Assembly: GCA_036172665.1 (NCBI GenBank)
Contig: CM069877.1
Span: forward strand, 21,539,001-21,603,000
Length of the DNA stretch: 64,000 bases
Source of the DNA: Prosopocoilus inquinatus
Taxonomy: Eukaryota > Arthropoda > Insecta > Coleoptera > Lucanidae
Reading direction: 5' to 3'
Position numbers and translations under genes: made by a program. Below are positions 22,090 to 35,999 of this stretch, one piece after another. Numbering within the stretch: the stretch's first letter is position 1; every line of letters starts with the position of its first letter. The notes beneath the pieces are model-generated. The model did no database searches. It had not been told where the DNA came from and saw nothing but the letters and a program-made list of their open reading frames with translations.

Positions 22090-24966
22090 TAGTAAGGATC
22101 GATTACATACATCACAGGATCAACGCTAATACGTGTTGCTTCGTTTAAAACTATTTCCAGCTTCTGCTGCGTCCGAAAACGTCGTATCTCACATCAGAGT
22201 TACTGGAGTCCATCCAAACGTCAAATAACATGATAGATGAGTAAGGATCGATTACATACATCACAGGAACAACGCTAATGCGTGTTGTTTCATTTAAAAC
22301 TATTTCCAGCTTCTGCTGCGTCCGAGAACTTTGTATCTCACATCAGAGTTACTGGAGTCCATCCAAACGTCAAATAACATGATAGATTAGTAAGGATCGA
22401 TTACATACATCACAGGAACAACGCTAATACGTGTTGTTTCGTTTAAAACTATTTCCAGCTTCTGCTGCGTCCGAAAACGTCGTATCTCACATCAGAGTTA
22501 CTGGAGTCCATCGAAACGTCAAATAACCTGATAAATAAGTAAGGATCGATTAGATACATCACAGGAACAACGCTAACACGTGTTGTTTCGTTCAAAACTA
22601 TTTCCAGCTTCTGCTGCGTCCAAAAACTTTGTATCTCACATAAGAGTTACTGGAGTCCATCCAAACGTAAAATAACATGATAGATGTGTAAGGATCGATT
22701 AGATACATCACAGGAACAACGCTAATACGTGTTGTCTCATTTAAAACTATTTCCAGCTACAGCTGCGTCCGAGAACTTCGTATCTCACATCAAAGTTACT
22801 GGAGTCCATCGAAACGCCAAATAACATGATAGATGAGTAAGGATCGATTAGATACATCACAGGAACAACGCTAATGCGTGTTGTTTCGTTTAAAACTATT
22901 TCCAGCTTCTGCTGCGTCCGAAAATTTCGTATCTCACCATAGAGTTACTAGAGTCCATCGAAACGTCAAATAACATAGTAGCTAAGTAAGGATCGATTAG
23001 ATACAGCACAGGAACAACGCTAATGCGTGTTGTTTCGTTTAAAACTATTTCTAGCTTCAGCTGCGTCCGAGAACTTCGTATCTCACATCAAAGTTACTGG
23101 AGTCCATCGAAACGCCAAATAACATGATAGATGAGTAAGGATCGATTAGGTACATCACAGGAACAACGCTAATGCGTGTTGTTTCGTTTGAAACTATTTC
23201 CAGCTTCTGCTGCGTTCAAAAACTTTGTATCTCACATCAGAGTTACTGGAGTCCATCCAAACGTAAAATAACATGATAGATGAGTAAGGATCGATTAGAT
23301 ACATCACAGGAACTATACGTGTTGTTTCATTTAAAACTATTTCCAGCTACAGCTGCGTCCGAGAACTTCGTATCTCACATCAAAGTTACTGGAGTCCATC
23401 GAAACGCCAAATAACATGATAGATGAGTAAGGATCGATTAGATACATCACAGGAACAACGCTAAAGCGTGTTGTTTCTTTTAAAACTATTTCCAGCTTCT
23501 GCTGCGTCCGAGAACTTTGTATCTCACATCAGAGTTACTGGAGTCCATCCAAACGTCAAATAACATGATAGATTAGTAAGGATCGATTACATACATCACA
23601 GGATCAACGCTAATACGTGTTGCTTCGTTTAAAACTATTTCCAGCTTCTGCTGCGTCCGAAAACGTCTTATCTCACATCAGAGTTACTGGAGTCCATCGA
23701 AACGTCAAATAACCTGATAAATAAGTAAGGATCGATTAGATACATCACAGGAACAACGCTAACACGTGTTGTTTCGTTCAAAACTATTTCCAGCTTCTGC
23801 TGCGTCCAAAAACTTTGTATCTCACATAAGAGTTACTGGAGTCCATCCAAACGTAAAATAAAATGATAGATGAGTAAGGATCGATTAGATACATCACAGG
23901 AACAACGCTAATACGTGTTGTCTCATTTAAAACTATTTCCAGCTACAGCTGCGTCCGAGAACTTCGTATCTCACATCAAAGTTACTGGAGTCCATCGAAA
24001 CGCCAAATAACATGATAGATGAGTTAGGATCGATTAGATACATCACAGGAACAACGCTAAAGCGTGTTGTTTCGTTTAAAACTATTTCCAGCTTCTGCTG
24101 CGTCCAAAAACTTTGTATCTCACATCAGAGTTACTGGAGTCCATCCAAACGTAAAATAACATGATAGATGAGTAAGGATCGATTAGATACATCACAGGAA
24201 CAACGCTAATACGTGTTGCTTTGTTTAAAACTATTTCCAGCTCCTGCTGCGCCCAAAAACTTCGTATCTCACATCAGAGTTACTAGAGTCCATCGAAACA
24301 TCAAATAACATGATAGATAAGTAAGGATCGATTAGATACATCACAGGAACAACGCTAATGCGTGTTGTTTCATTTAAAACTATTTCCATCTTCTGCTGCG
24401 TCCGAAAATTTCGTATCTCACCATAGAGTTACCGGAGTCCATCGAAAAGTCAAATAACATAGTAGCTAAGTAAGGATCGATTAGATACATCACAGGAATA
24501 ACGCTAATACGTGATGTTTTGTTCAAAACTATTTCCAGCTTCTGCTGCGTCCAAAAACTTTGTATCTCACATCAGAGTTACTGGAGTCCATCCAAACATA
24601 AAATAACATGATAGATGAGTAAGGATCGATTAGGTACATCACAGGAACAACGCTAATACGTGTTGCTTTGTTTAAAACTATTTCCAGCTCCTGCTGCGCC
24701 CAAAAACTTCGTATCTCACATCAGAGTTACTAGAGTCCATCGAAACGTCAAGTAACATGATAGATGAGTAAGGATCGATTAGATACATCACAGGAAAAAC
24801 GCTAAAGCGTGTTGTTTCGTTTAAAACTATTTCCAGCTTTTGCTGCGTCCAAAAACTTTGTATCTCACATCAGAGTTACTGGAGTCCATCCAAACGTAAA
24901 ATAACATCATAGATGAGTAAGGATCGATTAGATACATCACAGGAACGACGCTAATACGTGTTGTTT
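22090..24966. repeat. Mosaic satellite between mapped duplications
   Basis: The register is unbroken. It holds one orphan 6-bp-deleted monomer (23212), two monomers with the AACACGTGTT palindrome (near 22575 and 23760), and a run from about 23.7 to 24.79 kb that matches 27.0-28.07 kb at 22 monomers (3278 bp; shared CGTCAAGTAAC at 24746 and 28024). No gene or non-satellite sequence is visible. Confidence 0.78.
23212..23354. repeat. 143-bp monomer (net 6-bp deletion) without the 2-bp-deleted partner
   Basis: GGAACTATACG lies at about 23309-23319. The upstream monomers match the second half of the deletion-marked block, but the 2-bp-deleted monomer is absent, so only part of the block was copied. 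Three similar orphans start at 31848, 34963 and 39717; the last two are 4754 bp apart and are copies of one another. Confidence 0.85.
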
Positions 24967-25700
24967 CATTTAAAACTATTTCCAGCTACAGCTGCGTCCG
25001 AGAACTTCGTATCTCACATCAAAGTTACTGGAGTCCATCGAAACGCCAAATAACATGATAGATGAGTTAGGATCGATTAGATACATCACAGGAACAACGC
25101 TAAAGCGTGTTGTTTCGTTTAAAACTATTTCCAGCTTCTGCTGCGTCCAAAAACTTTGTATCTCACATCAGAGTTACTGGAGTCCATCCAAACATAAAAT
25201 AACATGATAGATGAGTAAGGATCGATTAGGTACATCACAGGAACAACGCTAATACGTGTTGCTTTGTTTAAAACTATTTCCAGCTCCTGCTGCGCCCAAA
25301 AACTTCGTATCTCACATCAGAGTTACAAGAGTCCATCGAAACGTCAAATAACATGATAGATGAGTAAGGATCGATTAGATACATCACAGGAACAACGCTA
25401 ATGCGTGTTGTTTCTTTTAAAACTATTTCCAGCTTCTGCTGCGTCCGAGAACTTTGTATCTCACATCAGAGTTACTGGAGTCCATCCAAACGTCAAATAA
25501 CATGATAGATTAGTAAGGATCGATTACATACATCACAGGATCAACGCTAATACGTGTTGCTTCGTTTAAAACAATTTCCAGCTTCTGCTGCGTCCGAAAA
25601 CGTCGTATCTCACATCAGAGTTACTGGAGTCCATCCAAACGTCAAATAACATGATAGATGAGTAAGGATCGATTACATACATCACAGGAACAACGCTAAT
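24967..25700. repeat. 0.73-kb segment repeated one heptamer later (26010-26743)
   Basis: It aligns with 26010-26743 at an offset of exactly 1043 bp, that is seven monomers. Both copies carry TTACAAGAG (25323, 26366) and GGATCAACG. Private differences are AAAACAATTTCC near 25569 and CTAATACTTG near 26293. This shows the heptamer period outside the intact a-g units. Confidence 0.78.
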
Positions 25701-26009
25701 ACGTGTTGTTTCGTTTAAAACTATTTCCAGCTTCTGCTGCGTCCGAAAACGTCGTATCTCACATCAGAGTTACTGGAGTCCATCGAAACGTCAAATAACC
25801 TGATAAATAAGTAAGGATCGATTAGATACATCACAGGAACAACGCTAACACGTGTTGTTTCGTTCAAAACTATTTCCAGCTTCTGCTGCGTCCAAAAACT
25901 TTGTATCTCACATAAGAGTTACTGGAGTCCATCCAAACGTAAAATAACATGATAGATGTGTAAGAATCGATTAGATACATCACAGGAACAACGCTAATAC
26001 GTGTTGTCT

Positions 26010-26743
26010 CATTTAAAACTATTTCCAGCTACAGCTGCGTCCGAGAACTTCGTATCTCACATCAAAGTTACTGGAGTCCATCGAAACGCCAAATAACATG
26101 ATAGATGAGTTAGGATCGATTAGATACATCACAGGAACAACGCTAAAGCGTGTTGTTTCGTTTAAAACTATTTCCAGCTTCTGCTGCGTCCAAAAACTTT
26201 GTATCTCACATCAGAGTTACTGGAGTCCATCCAAACATAAAATAACATGATAGATGAGTAAGGATCGATTAGGTACATCACAGGAACAACGCTAATACTT
26301 GTTGCTTTGTTTAAAACTATTTCCAGCTCCTGCTGCGCCCAAAAACTTCGTATCTCACATCAGAGTTACAAGAGTCCATCGAAACGTCAAATAACATGAT
26401 AGATGAGTAAGGATCGATTAGATACATCACAGGAACAACGCTAATGCGTGTTGTTTCTTTTAAAACTATTTCCAGCTTCTGCTGCGTCCGAGAACTTTGT
26501 ATCTCACATCAGAGTTACTGGAGTCCATCCAAACGTCAAATAACATGATAGATTAGTAAGGATCGATTACATACATCACAGGATCAACGCTAATACGTGT
26601 TGCTTCGTTTAAAACTATTTCCAGCTTCTGCTGCGTCCGAAAACGTCGTATCTCACATCAGAGTTACTGGAGTCCATCCAAACGTCAAATAACATGATAG
26701 ATGAGTAAGGATCGATTACATACATCACAGGAACAACGCTAAT
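26010..26743. repeat. Second copy of 24967-25700
   Basis: This is the heptamer-offset partner. Downstream, monomers at about 26.99 kb match those at 25.80 kb at eight monomers (1192 bp), so two periods of seven and eight monomers overlap here. Confidence 0.77.
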
Positions 26744-27199
26744 GCGTGTTGTTTCATTTAAAACTATTTCCAGCTTCTGCTGCGTCCGAGAACTTTGTAT
26801 CTCACATCAGAGTTACTGGAGTCCATCCAAACGTCAAATAACATGATAGATTAGTAAGGATCGATTACATACATCACAGGAACAACGCTAATACGTGTTG
26901 TTTCGTTTAAAACTATTTCCAGCTTCTGCTGCGTCCGAAAACGTCGTATCTCACATCAGAGTTACTGGAGTCCATCGAAACGTCAAATAACCTGATAAAT
27001 AAGTAAGGATCGATTAGATACATCACAGGAACAACGCTAACACGTGTTGTTTCGTTCAAAACTATTTCCAGCTTCTGCTGCGTCCAAAAACTTTGTATCT
27101 CACACAAGAGTTACTGGAGTCCATCCAAACGTAAAATAACATGATAGATGAGTAAGGATCGATTAGATACATCACAGGAACAACGCTAATACGTGTTGT

Positions 27200-28391
27200 C
27201 TCATTTAAAACTATTTCCAGCTACAGCTGCGTCCGAGAACTTCGTATCTCACATCAAAGTTACTGGAGTCCATCGAAACGCCAAATAACATGATAGATGA
27301 GTTAGGATCGATTAGATACATCACAGGAACAACGCTAAAGCGTGTTGTTTCGTTTAAAACTATTTCCAGCTTCTGCTGCGTCGAAAAACTTTGTATCTCA
27401 CATCAGAGTTACTGGAGTCCATCCAAACGTAAAATAACATGATAGATGAGTAAGGATCGATTAGATACATCACAGGAACAACGCTAATACGTGTTGCTTT
27501 GTTTAAAACTATTTCCAGCTCCTGCTGCGCCCAAAAACTTCGTATCTCACATCAGAGTTACTAGAGTCCATCGAAACATCAAATAACATGATAGATAAGT
27601 AAGGATCGATTAGATACATCACAGGAACAACGCTAATGCGTGTTGTTTCATTTAAAACTATTTCCATCTTCTGCTGCGTCCGAAAATTTCGTATCTCACC
27701 ATAGAGTTACTGGAGTCCATCGAAAAGTCAAATAACATAGTAGCTAAGTAAGGATCGATTAGATACATCACAGGAATAACGCTAATACGTGATGTTTCGT
27801 TCAAAACTATTTCCAGCTTCTGCTGCGTCCAAAAACTTTGTATCTCACATCAGAGTTACTGGAGTCCATCCAAACATAAAATAACATGATAGATGAGTAA
27901 GGATCGATTAGGTACATCACAGGAACAACGCTAATACGTATTGCTTTGTTTAAAACTATTTCCAGCTCCTGCTGCGCCCAAAAACTTCGTATCTCACATC
28001 AGAGTTACTAGAGTCCATCGAAACGTCAAGTAACATGATAGATGAGTAAGGATCGATTAGATACATCACAGGAAAAACGCTAATGCGTGTTGTTTCATTT
28101 AAAACTATTTCCAGCTTCTGCTGCGTCCGAGAACTTTGTATCTCACATCAGAGTTACTGGAGTCCATCCAAACGTCAAATAACATGATAGATTAGTAAGG
28201 ATCGATTACATACATCACAGGAACAACGCTAATACGTGTTATTTCGTTTAAAACTATTTCCAGCTTCTGCTGCGTCCGAAAACGTCGTATCTCACATCAG
28301 AGTTACTGGAGTCCATCCAAACGTAAAATAACATCATAGATGAGTAAGGATCGATTAGATACATCACAGGAACAACGCTAATACGTGTTGT
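27200..28391. repeat. Perfect 1192-bp tandem duplication, unit 1
   Basis: Homology with an offset of 1192 bp (eight monomers) runs from 27144 to 28391 against 28336 to 29583. Shared rare markers are GCGTCGAAAAAC (27378, 28570), ACGTATTGC (27936, 29128), CGTCAAGTAAC (28024, 29216) and GTGTTATTTCG (28235, 29427). I found no mismatch. The upstream limit is CATGATAG/CATCATAG and the downstream limit GTCTC/GTTTC. This looks like the most recent event in the window. Confidence 0.88.
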
Positions 28392-31300
28392 CTCATTTAA
28401 AACTATTTCCAGCTACAGCTGCGTCCGAGAACTTCGTATCTCACATCAAAGTTACTGGAGTCCATCGAAACGCCAAATAACATGATAGATGAGTTAGGAT
28501 CGATTAGATACATCACAGGAACAACGCTAAAGCGTGTTGTTTCGTTTAAAACTATTTCCAGCTTCTGCTGCGTCGAAAAACTTTGTATCTCACATCAGAG
28601 TTACTGGAGTCCATCCAAACGTAAAATAACATGATAGATGAGTAAGGATCGATTAGATACATCACAGGAACAACGCTAATACGTGTTGCTTTGTTTAAAA
28701 CTATTTCCAGCTCCTGCTGCGCCCAAAAACTTCGTATCTCACATCAGAGTTACTAGAGTCCATCGAAACATCAAATAACATGATAGATAAGTAAGGATCG
28801 ATTAGATACATCACAGGAACAACGCTAATGCGTGTTGTTTCATTTAAAACTATTTCCATCTTCTGCTGCGTCCGAAAATTTCGTATCTCACCATAGAGTT
28901 ACTGGAGTCCATCGAAAAGTCAAATAACATAGTAGCTAAGTAAGGATCGATTAGATACATCACAGGAATAACGCTAATACGTGATGTTTCGTTCAAAACT
29001 ATTTCCAGCTTCTGCTGCGTCCAAAAACTTTGTATCTCACATCAGAGTTACTGGAGTCCATCCAAACATAAAATAACATGATAGATGAGTAAGGATCGAT
29101 TAGGTACATCACAGGAACAACGCTAATACGTATTGCTTTGTTTAAAACTATTTCCAGCTCCTGCTGCGCCCAAAAACTTCGTATCTCACATCAGAGTTAC
29201 TAGAGTCCATCGAAACGTCAAGTAACATGATAGATGAGTAAGGATCGATTAGATACATCACAGGAAAAACGCTAATGCGTGTTGTTTCATTTAAAACTAT
29301 TTCCAGCTTCTGCTGCGTCCGAGAACTTTGTATCTCACATCAGAGTTACTGGAGTCCATCCAAACGTCAAATAACATGATAGATTAGTAAGGATCGATTA
29401 CATACATCACAGGAACAACGCTAATACGTGTTATTTCGTTTAAAACTATTTCCAGCTTCTGCTGCGTCCGAAAACGTCGTATCTCACATCAGAGTTACTG
29501 GAGTCCATCCAAACGTAAAATAACATCATAGATGAGTAAGGATCGATTAGATACATCACAGGAACAACGCTAATACGTGTTGTTTCATTTAAAACTATTT
29601 CCAGCTACAGCTGCGTCCGAGAACTTCGTATCTCACATCAAAGTTACTGGAGTCCATCGAAACGCCAAATAACATGATAGATGAGTTAGGATCGATTAGA
29701 TACATCACAGGAACAACGCTAAAGCGTGTTGTTTCGTTTAAAACTATTTCCAGCTTCTGCTGCGTCCAAAAACTTTGTATCTCACATCAGAGTTACTGGA
29801 GTCCATCCAAACATAAAATAACATGATAGATGAGTAAGGATCGATTAGGTACATCACAGGAACAACGCTAATACGTGTTGCTTTGTTTAAAACTATTTCC
29901 AGCTCCTGCTGCGCCCAAAAACTTCGTATCTCACATCAGAGTTACAAGAGTCCATCGAAACGTCAAATAACATGATAGATGAGTAAGGATCGATTAGATA
30001 CATCACAGGAACAACGCTAATGCGTGTTGTTTCTTTTAAAACTATTTCCAGCTTCTGCTGCGTCCGAGAACTTTGTATCTCACATCAGAGTTACTGGAGT
30101 CCATCCAAACGTCAAATAACATGATAGATTAGTAAGGATCGATTACATACATCACAGGATCAACGCTAATACGTGTTGCTTCGTTTAAAACTATTTCCAG
30201 CTTCTGCTGCGTCCGAAAACGTCGTATCTCACATCAGAGTTACTGGAGTCCATCCAAACGTCAAATAACATGATAGATGAGTAAGGATCGATTACATACA
30301 TCACAGGAACAACGCTAATGCGTGTTGTTTCATTTAAAACTATTTCCAGCTTCTGCTGCGTCCGAGAACTTTGTATCTCACATCAGAGTTACTGGAGTCC
30401 ATCCAAACGTCAAATAACATGATAGATTAGTAAGGATCGATTACATACATCACAGGAACAACGCTAATACGTGTTGTTTCGTTTAAAACTATTTCCAGCT
30501 TCTGCTGCGTCCGAAAACGTCGTATCTCACATCAGAGTTACTGGAGTCCATCGAAACGTCAAATAACCTGATAAATAAGTAAGGATCGATTAGATATATC
30601 ACAGGAACAACGCTAACGCGTGTTGTTTCGTTCAAAACTATTTCCAGCTTCTGCTGCGTCCAAAAACTTTGTATCTCACATAAGAGTTACTGGAGTCCAT
30701 CCAAACGTAAAATAACATGATAGATGTGTAAGGATCGATTAGATACATCACAGGAACAACGCTAATACGTGTTGTCTCATTTAAAACTATTTCCAGCTAC
30801 AGCTGCGTCCGAGAACTTCGTATCTCACATCAAAGTTACTGGAGTCCATCGAAACGCCAAATAACATGATAGATGAGTTAGGATCGATTAGATACATCAC
30901 AGGAACAACGCTAAAGCGTGTTGTTTCGTTTAAAACTATTTCCAGCTTCTGCTGCGTCCAAAAACTTTGTATCTCACATCAGAGTTACTGGAGTCCATCC
31001 AAACATAAAATAACATGATAGATGAGTAAGGATCGATTAGGTACATCACAGGAACAACGCTAATACGTGTTGCTTTGTTTAAAACTATTTCCAGCTCTTG
31101 CTGCGCCCAGAAACTTCGTATCTCACATCAGAGATACTAGAGTCCATCGAAACGTCAAATAACATGATAGATGAGTAAGGATCGATTAGATACATCACAG
31201 GAACAACGCTAATGCGTGTTGTTTCTTATAATACTATTTCCAGCTTCTGCTGCGTCCGAGAACTTTGTATCTCACATCAGAGTTACTGGAGTCCATCCAA

Positions 31301-31900
31301 ACGTCAAATATCATGATAGATGAGTAAGGATCGATTACATACATCACAGGAACAACGTCAATACGTGTTGTTTCGTTTAAAACTATTTCCAGCTTCTGCT
31401 GCGTCCGAAAACGTCGTATCTCACATCAGAGTTACTGGAGTCCATCGAAACGTCAAATAACCTGATAGATAAGTAAGGATCGATTAGATACAGCACAGGA
31501 ACAACGCTAATAGGTGTTGTTTCATTTAAAACTATTTCCAGCTTCTGCTGCGTCCGAAAACTTTGTATCTCACATCAGAGTTACTGGAGTCCATCCAAAC
31601 ATAAAATAACATGATAGATGAGTAAGGATCGATTAGATACATCACAGGAACAACGCTAATACGTGTTGTTTCGTTTAAAACTATTTCTAGCTTCAGCTGC
31701 GTCCGAGAACTTCGTATCTCACATCAAAGTTACTGGAGTCCATCGAAACGCCAAATAACATGATAGATGAGTAAGGATCGATTAGATACATCACAGGAAC
31801 AACGCTAATGCGTGTTGTTTCGTTTGAAACTATTTCCAGCTTCTGCTGCGTTCAAAAACTTTGTATCTCACATCAGAGTTACTGGAGTCCATCCAAACGT
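28336..31900. repeat. About 3.6-kb segment with a distant copy near 46033-49597
   Basis: It aligns with sequence 17,697 bp downstream (119 monomers, corrected for intervening deletions). Shared markers include CGTCAAGTAAC (29216, 46913), TTACAAGAG (29942, 47639), CCCAGAAACTTCG and GAGATACTAG (about 31.1, 48.8 kb), and TTCTTATAATAC (31223, 48920). At least ten mismatches are scattered through it. Similarity continues past 31900, but the left copy then has a 6-bp-deleted monomer that the right copy lacks. Confidence 0.76.
28392..29583. repeat. Perfect 1192-bp tandem duplication, unit 2
   Basis: This is the partner of 27200-28391 at eight monomers. All four rare markers listed there recur at exactly 1192 bp. 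Confidence 0.88.
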
Positions 31901-31990
31901 AAAATAACATGATAGATGAGTAAGGATCGATTAGATACATCACAGGAACTATACGTGTTGTTTCATTTAAAACTATTTCCAGCTACAGCT
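31848..31990. repeat. 143-bp monomer (net 6-bp deletion), orphan
   Basis: It contains GGAACTATACG near 31945 in a type d monomer. The corresponding monomer in the related segment at about 49.5-49.7 kb keeps the full 149 bp. The deletion therefore entered or left this segment by exchange after the two segments were duplicated. Confidence 0.83.
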
Positions 31991-32586
31991 GCGTCCGAGA
32001 ACTTCGTATCTCACATCAAAGTTACTGGAGTCCATCGAAACGCCAAATAACATGATAGATGAGTAAGGATCGATTAGATGCATCACAGGAACAACGCTAA
32101 TGCGTGTTGTTTCGTTTAAAACTATTTCCAGCTTCTGCTGCGTCCGAAAATTTCGTATCTCACCATAGAGTTACTGGAGTCCATCGAAACGTCAAATAAC
32201 ATAGTAGCTAAGTAAGGATCGATTAGATACATCACAGGAATAACGCTAATACGTGTTGTTTCGTTCAAAACTATTTCCAGCTTCTGCTGCGTCCAAAAAC
32301 TTTGTATCTCACATCAGAGTTACTGGAGTCCATCCAAACATAAAATAACATGATAGATGAGTAAGGATCGATTAGGTACATCACAGGAACAACGCTAATA
32401 CGTGTTGCTTTGTTTAAAACTATTTCCAGCTCCTGCTGCGCCCAAAAACTTCGTATCTCACATCAGAGTTACTAGAGTCCATCGAAACGTCAAATAACAT
32501 GATAGATGAGTAAGGATCGATTAGATACATCACAGGAACAACGCTAATGCGTGTTGTTTCTTTTAAAACTATTTCCAGCTTCTGCT

Positions 32587-33621
32587 GCGTCCGAGAACTT
32601 CGTATCTCATCAGAGTTACTAGAGTCCATCGAAACATCAAATAACATGATAGATGAGTAAGGATTTATTAGATACATCACAGGAACAACGCTAATGCGTG
32701 TTGTTTCGTTTGAAACTATTTCCAGCTTCTGCTGCGTCCGAGAACTTCGTATCTCACATCAAAGTTACTGGAGTCCATCGAAACGCCAAATAACATGATA
32801 GATGAGTAAGGATCGATTAGATACATCACAGGAACAACGCTAATGCGTGTTGTTTCGTTTGAAACTATTTCCAGCTTCTGCTGCGTTCAATAACTTTTTA
32901 TCTCACATCAGAGTTACTGGAGTCCATCCAAACGTAAAATAACATGATAGATGAGTAAGGATCGATTAGATACATCACAGGAACAACGCTAATACGTGTT
33001 GTTTCATTTAAAACTATTTCCAGCTACAGCTGCGTCCGAGAACTTCGTATCTCACATCAAAGTTACTGGCGTCCATCGAAACGCCAAATAACATGATAGA
33101 TGAGTAAGGATCGATTAGATACATCACAGGAACAACGCTAATGCGTGTTGTTTCGTTTAAAACTATTTCCAGCTTCTGCTGCGTCCGAAAATTTCGTATC
33201 TCACCATAGAGTTACTAGAGTCCATCGAAACGTCAAATAACATAGTAGCTAAGTAAGGATCGATTAGATACAGCACAGGAACAACGCTAATGCGTGTTGT
33301 TTCGTTTAAAACTATTTCTAGCTTCAGCTGCGTCCGAGAACTTCGTATCTCACATCAAAGTTACTGGAGTCCATCGAAACGCCAAATAACATGATAGATG
33401 AGTAAGGATCGATTAGGTACATCACAGGAACAACGCTAATGCGTGTTGTTTCGTTTGAAACTATTTCCAGCTTCTGCTGCGTTCAAAAACTTTGTATCTC
33501 ACATCAGAGTTACTGGAGTCCATCCAAACGTAAAATAACATGATAGATGAGTAAGGATCGATTAGATACATCACAGGAACTATACGTGTTGTTTCATTTA
33601 AAACTATTTCCAGCTACAGCT
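32587..33621. repeat. Deletion-marked heptamer block, copy 4
   Basis: Both deletions are present, at about 32605 and 33575. The first monomer carries GGATTTATT in place of GGATCGATT near 32662, a change shared only with copy 5, so copies 4 and 5 are sisters. Confidence 0.87.
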
Positions 33622-34962
33622 GCGTCCGAGAACTTCGTATCTCACATCAAAGTTACTGGAGTCCATCGAAACTCCAAATAACATGATAGATGAGTAAGGA
33701 TCGATTAGATACATCACAGGAACAACGCTAAAGCGTGTTGTTTCTTTTAAAACTATTTCCAGCTTCTGCTGCGTCCGAGAACTTTGTATCTCACATCAGA
33801 GTTACTGGAGTCCATCCAAACGTCAAATAACATGATAGATTAGTAAGGATCGATTACATACATCACAGGATCAACGCTAATACGTGTTGCTTCGTTTAAA
33901 ACTATTTCCAGCTTCTGCTGCGTCCGAAAACGTCGTATCTCACATCAGAGTTACTGGAGTCCATCCAAACGTCAAATAACATGATAGATGAGTAAGGATC
34001 GATTACATACATCACAGGAACAACGCTAATGCGTGTTGTTTCATTTAAAACTATTTCCAGCTTCTGCTGCGTCCGAGAACTTTGTATCTCACATCAGAGT
34101 TACTGGAGTCCATCCAAACGTCAAATAACATGATAGATTAGTAAGGATCGATTACATACATCACAGGAACAACGCTAATACGTGTTGTTTCGTTTAAAAC
34201 TATTTCCAGCTTCTGCTGCGTCCGAAAACGTCGTATCTCACATCAGAGTTACTGGAGTCCATCGAAACGTCAAATAACCTGATAAATAAGTAAGGATCGA
34301 TTAGATACATCACAGGAACAACGCTAACAGGTGTTGTTTCGTTCAAAACTATTTCCAGCTTCTGCTGCGTCCAAAAACTTTGTATCTCACATAAGAGTTA
34401 CTGGAGTCCATCCAAACGTAAAATAACATGATAGATGTGTAAGGATCGATTAGATACATCACAGGAACAACGCTAATACGTGTTGTCTCATTTAAAACTA
34501 TTTCCAGCTACAGCTGCGTCCGAGAACTTCGTATCTCACATCAAAGTTACTGGAGTCCATCGAAACGCCAAATAACATGATAGATGAGTAAGGATCGATT
34601 AGATACATCACAGGAACAACGCTAATGCGTGTTGTTTCGTTTAAAACTATTTCCAGCTTCTGCTGCGTCCGAAAATTTCGTATCTCACCATAGAGTTACT
34701 AGAGTCCATCGAAACGTCAAATAACATAGTAGCTAAGTAAGGATCGATTAGATACAGCACAGGAACAACGCTAATGCGTGTTGTTTCGTTTAAAACTATT
34801 TCTAGCTTCAGCTGCGTCCGAGAACTTCGTATCTCACATCAAAGTTACTGGAGTCCATCGAAACGCCAAATAACATGATAGATGAGTAAGGATCGATTAG
34901 GTACATCACAGGAACAACGCTAATGCGTGTTGTTTCGTTTGAAACTATTTCCAGCTTCTGCT

Positions 34963-35105
34963 GCGTTCAAAAACTTTGTATCTCACATCAGAGTTACTGG
35001 AGTCCATCCAAACGTAAAATAACATGATAGATGAGTAAGGATCGATTAGATACATCACAGGAACTATACGTGTTGTTTCATTTAAAACTATTTCCAGCTA
35101 CAGCT
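34963..35105. repeat. 143-bp monomer (net 6-bp deletion), orphan
   Basis: It contains GGAACTATACG near 35060, 1484 bp (ten monomers minus 6 bp) after the previous deleted monomer. It is inside the left copy of the 4754-bp duplication, and its counterpart is at 39717-39859. Confidence 0.84.
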
Positions 35106-35701
35106 GCGTCCGAGAACTTCGTATCTCACATCAAAGTTACTGGAGTCCATCGAAACGCCAAATAACATGATAGATGAGTAAGGATCGATTAGATACATCA
35201 CAGGAACAACGCTAAAGCGTGTTGTTTCTTTTAAAATTATTTCCAGCTTCTGCTGCGTCCGAGAACTTTGTATCTCACATCAGAGTTACTGGAGTCCATC
35301 CAAACGTCAAATAACATGATAGATTAGTAAGGATCGATTACATACATCACAGGATCAACGCTAATACGTGTTGCTTCGTTTAAAACTATTTCCAGCTTCT
35401 GCTGCGTCCGAAAACGTCGTATCTCACATCAGAGTTACTGGAGTCCATCCAAACGTCAAATAACATGATAGATGAGTAAGGATCGATTACATACATCACA
35501 GGAACAACGCTAATGCGTGTTGTTTCATTTAAAACTATTTCCAGCTTCTGCTGCGTCCGAGAACTTTGTATCTCACATCAGAGTTACTGGAGTCCATCCA
35601 AACGTCAAATAACATGATAGATTAGTAAGGATCGATTACATACATCACAGGAACAACGCTAATACGTGTTGTTTCGTTTAAAACTATTTCCAGCTTCTGC
35701 T

Positions 35702-35999
35702 GCGTCCGAAAACGTCGTATCTCACATCAGAGTTACTGGAGTCCATCGAAACGTCAAATAACCTGATAAATAAGTAAGGATCGATTAGATACATCACAGG
35801 AACAACGCTAACACGTGTTGTTTCGTTTAAAACTATTTCCAGCTTCTGCTGCGTCCGAAAACGTCGTATCTCACATCAGAGTTACTGGAGTCCATCGAAA
35901 CGTCAAATAACCTGATAAATAAGTAAGGATCGATTAGATACATCACAGGAACAACGCTAACACGTGTTGTTTCGTTCAAAACTATTTCCAGCTTCTGCT
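35702..35999. repeat. Single-monomer tandem duplication
   Basis: Two adjacent monomers (35702-35850 and 35851-35999) both have CCGAAAACGTCG, AACCTGATAAATAAG and AACACGTGTT. They differ near the end, GTTTAAAA against GTTCAAAA. The same doublet recurs 4754 bp on, near 40456-40753, so it predates the large duplication. Confidence 0.85.
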
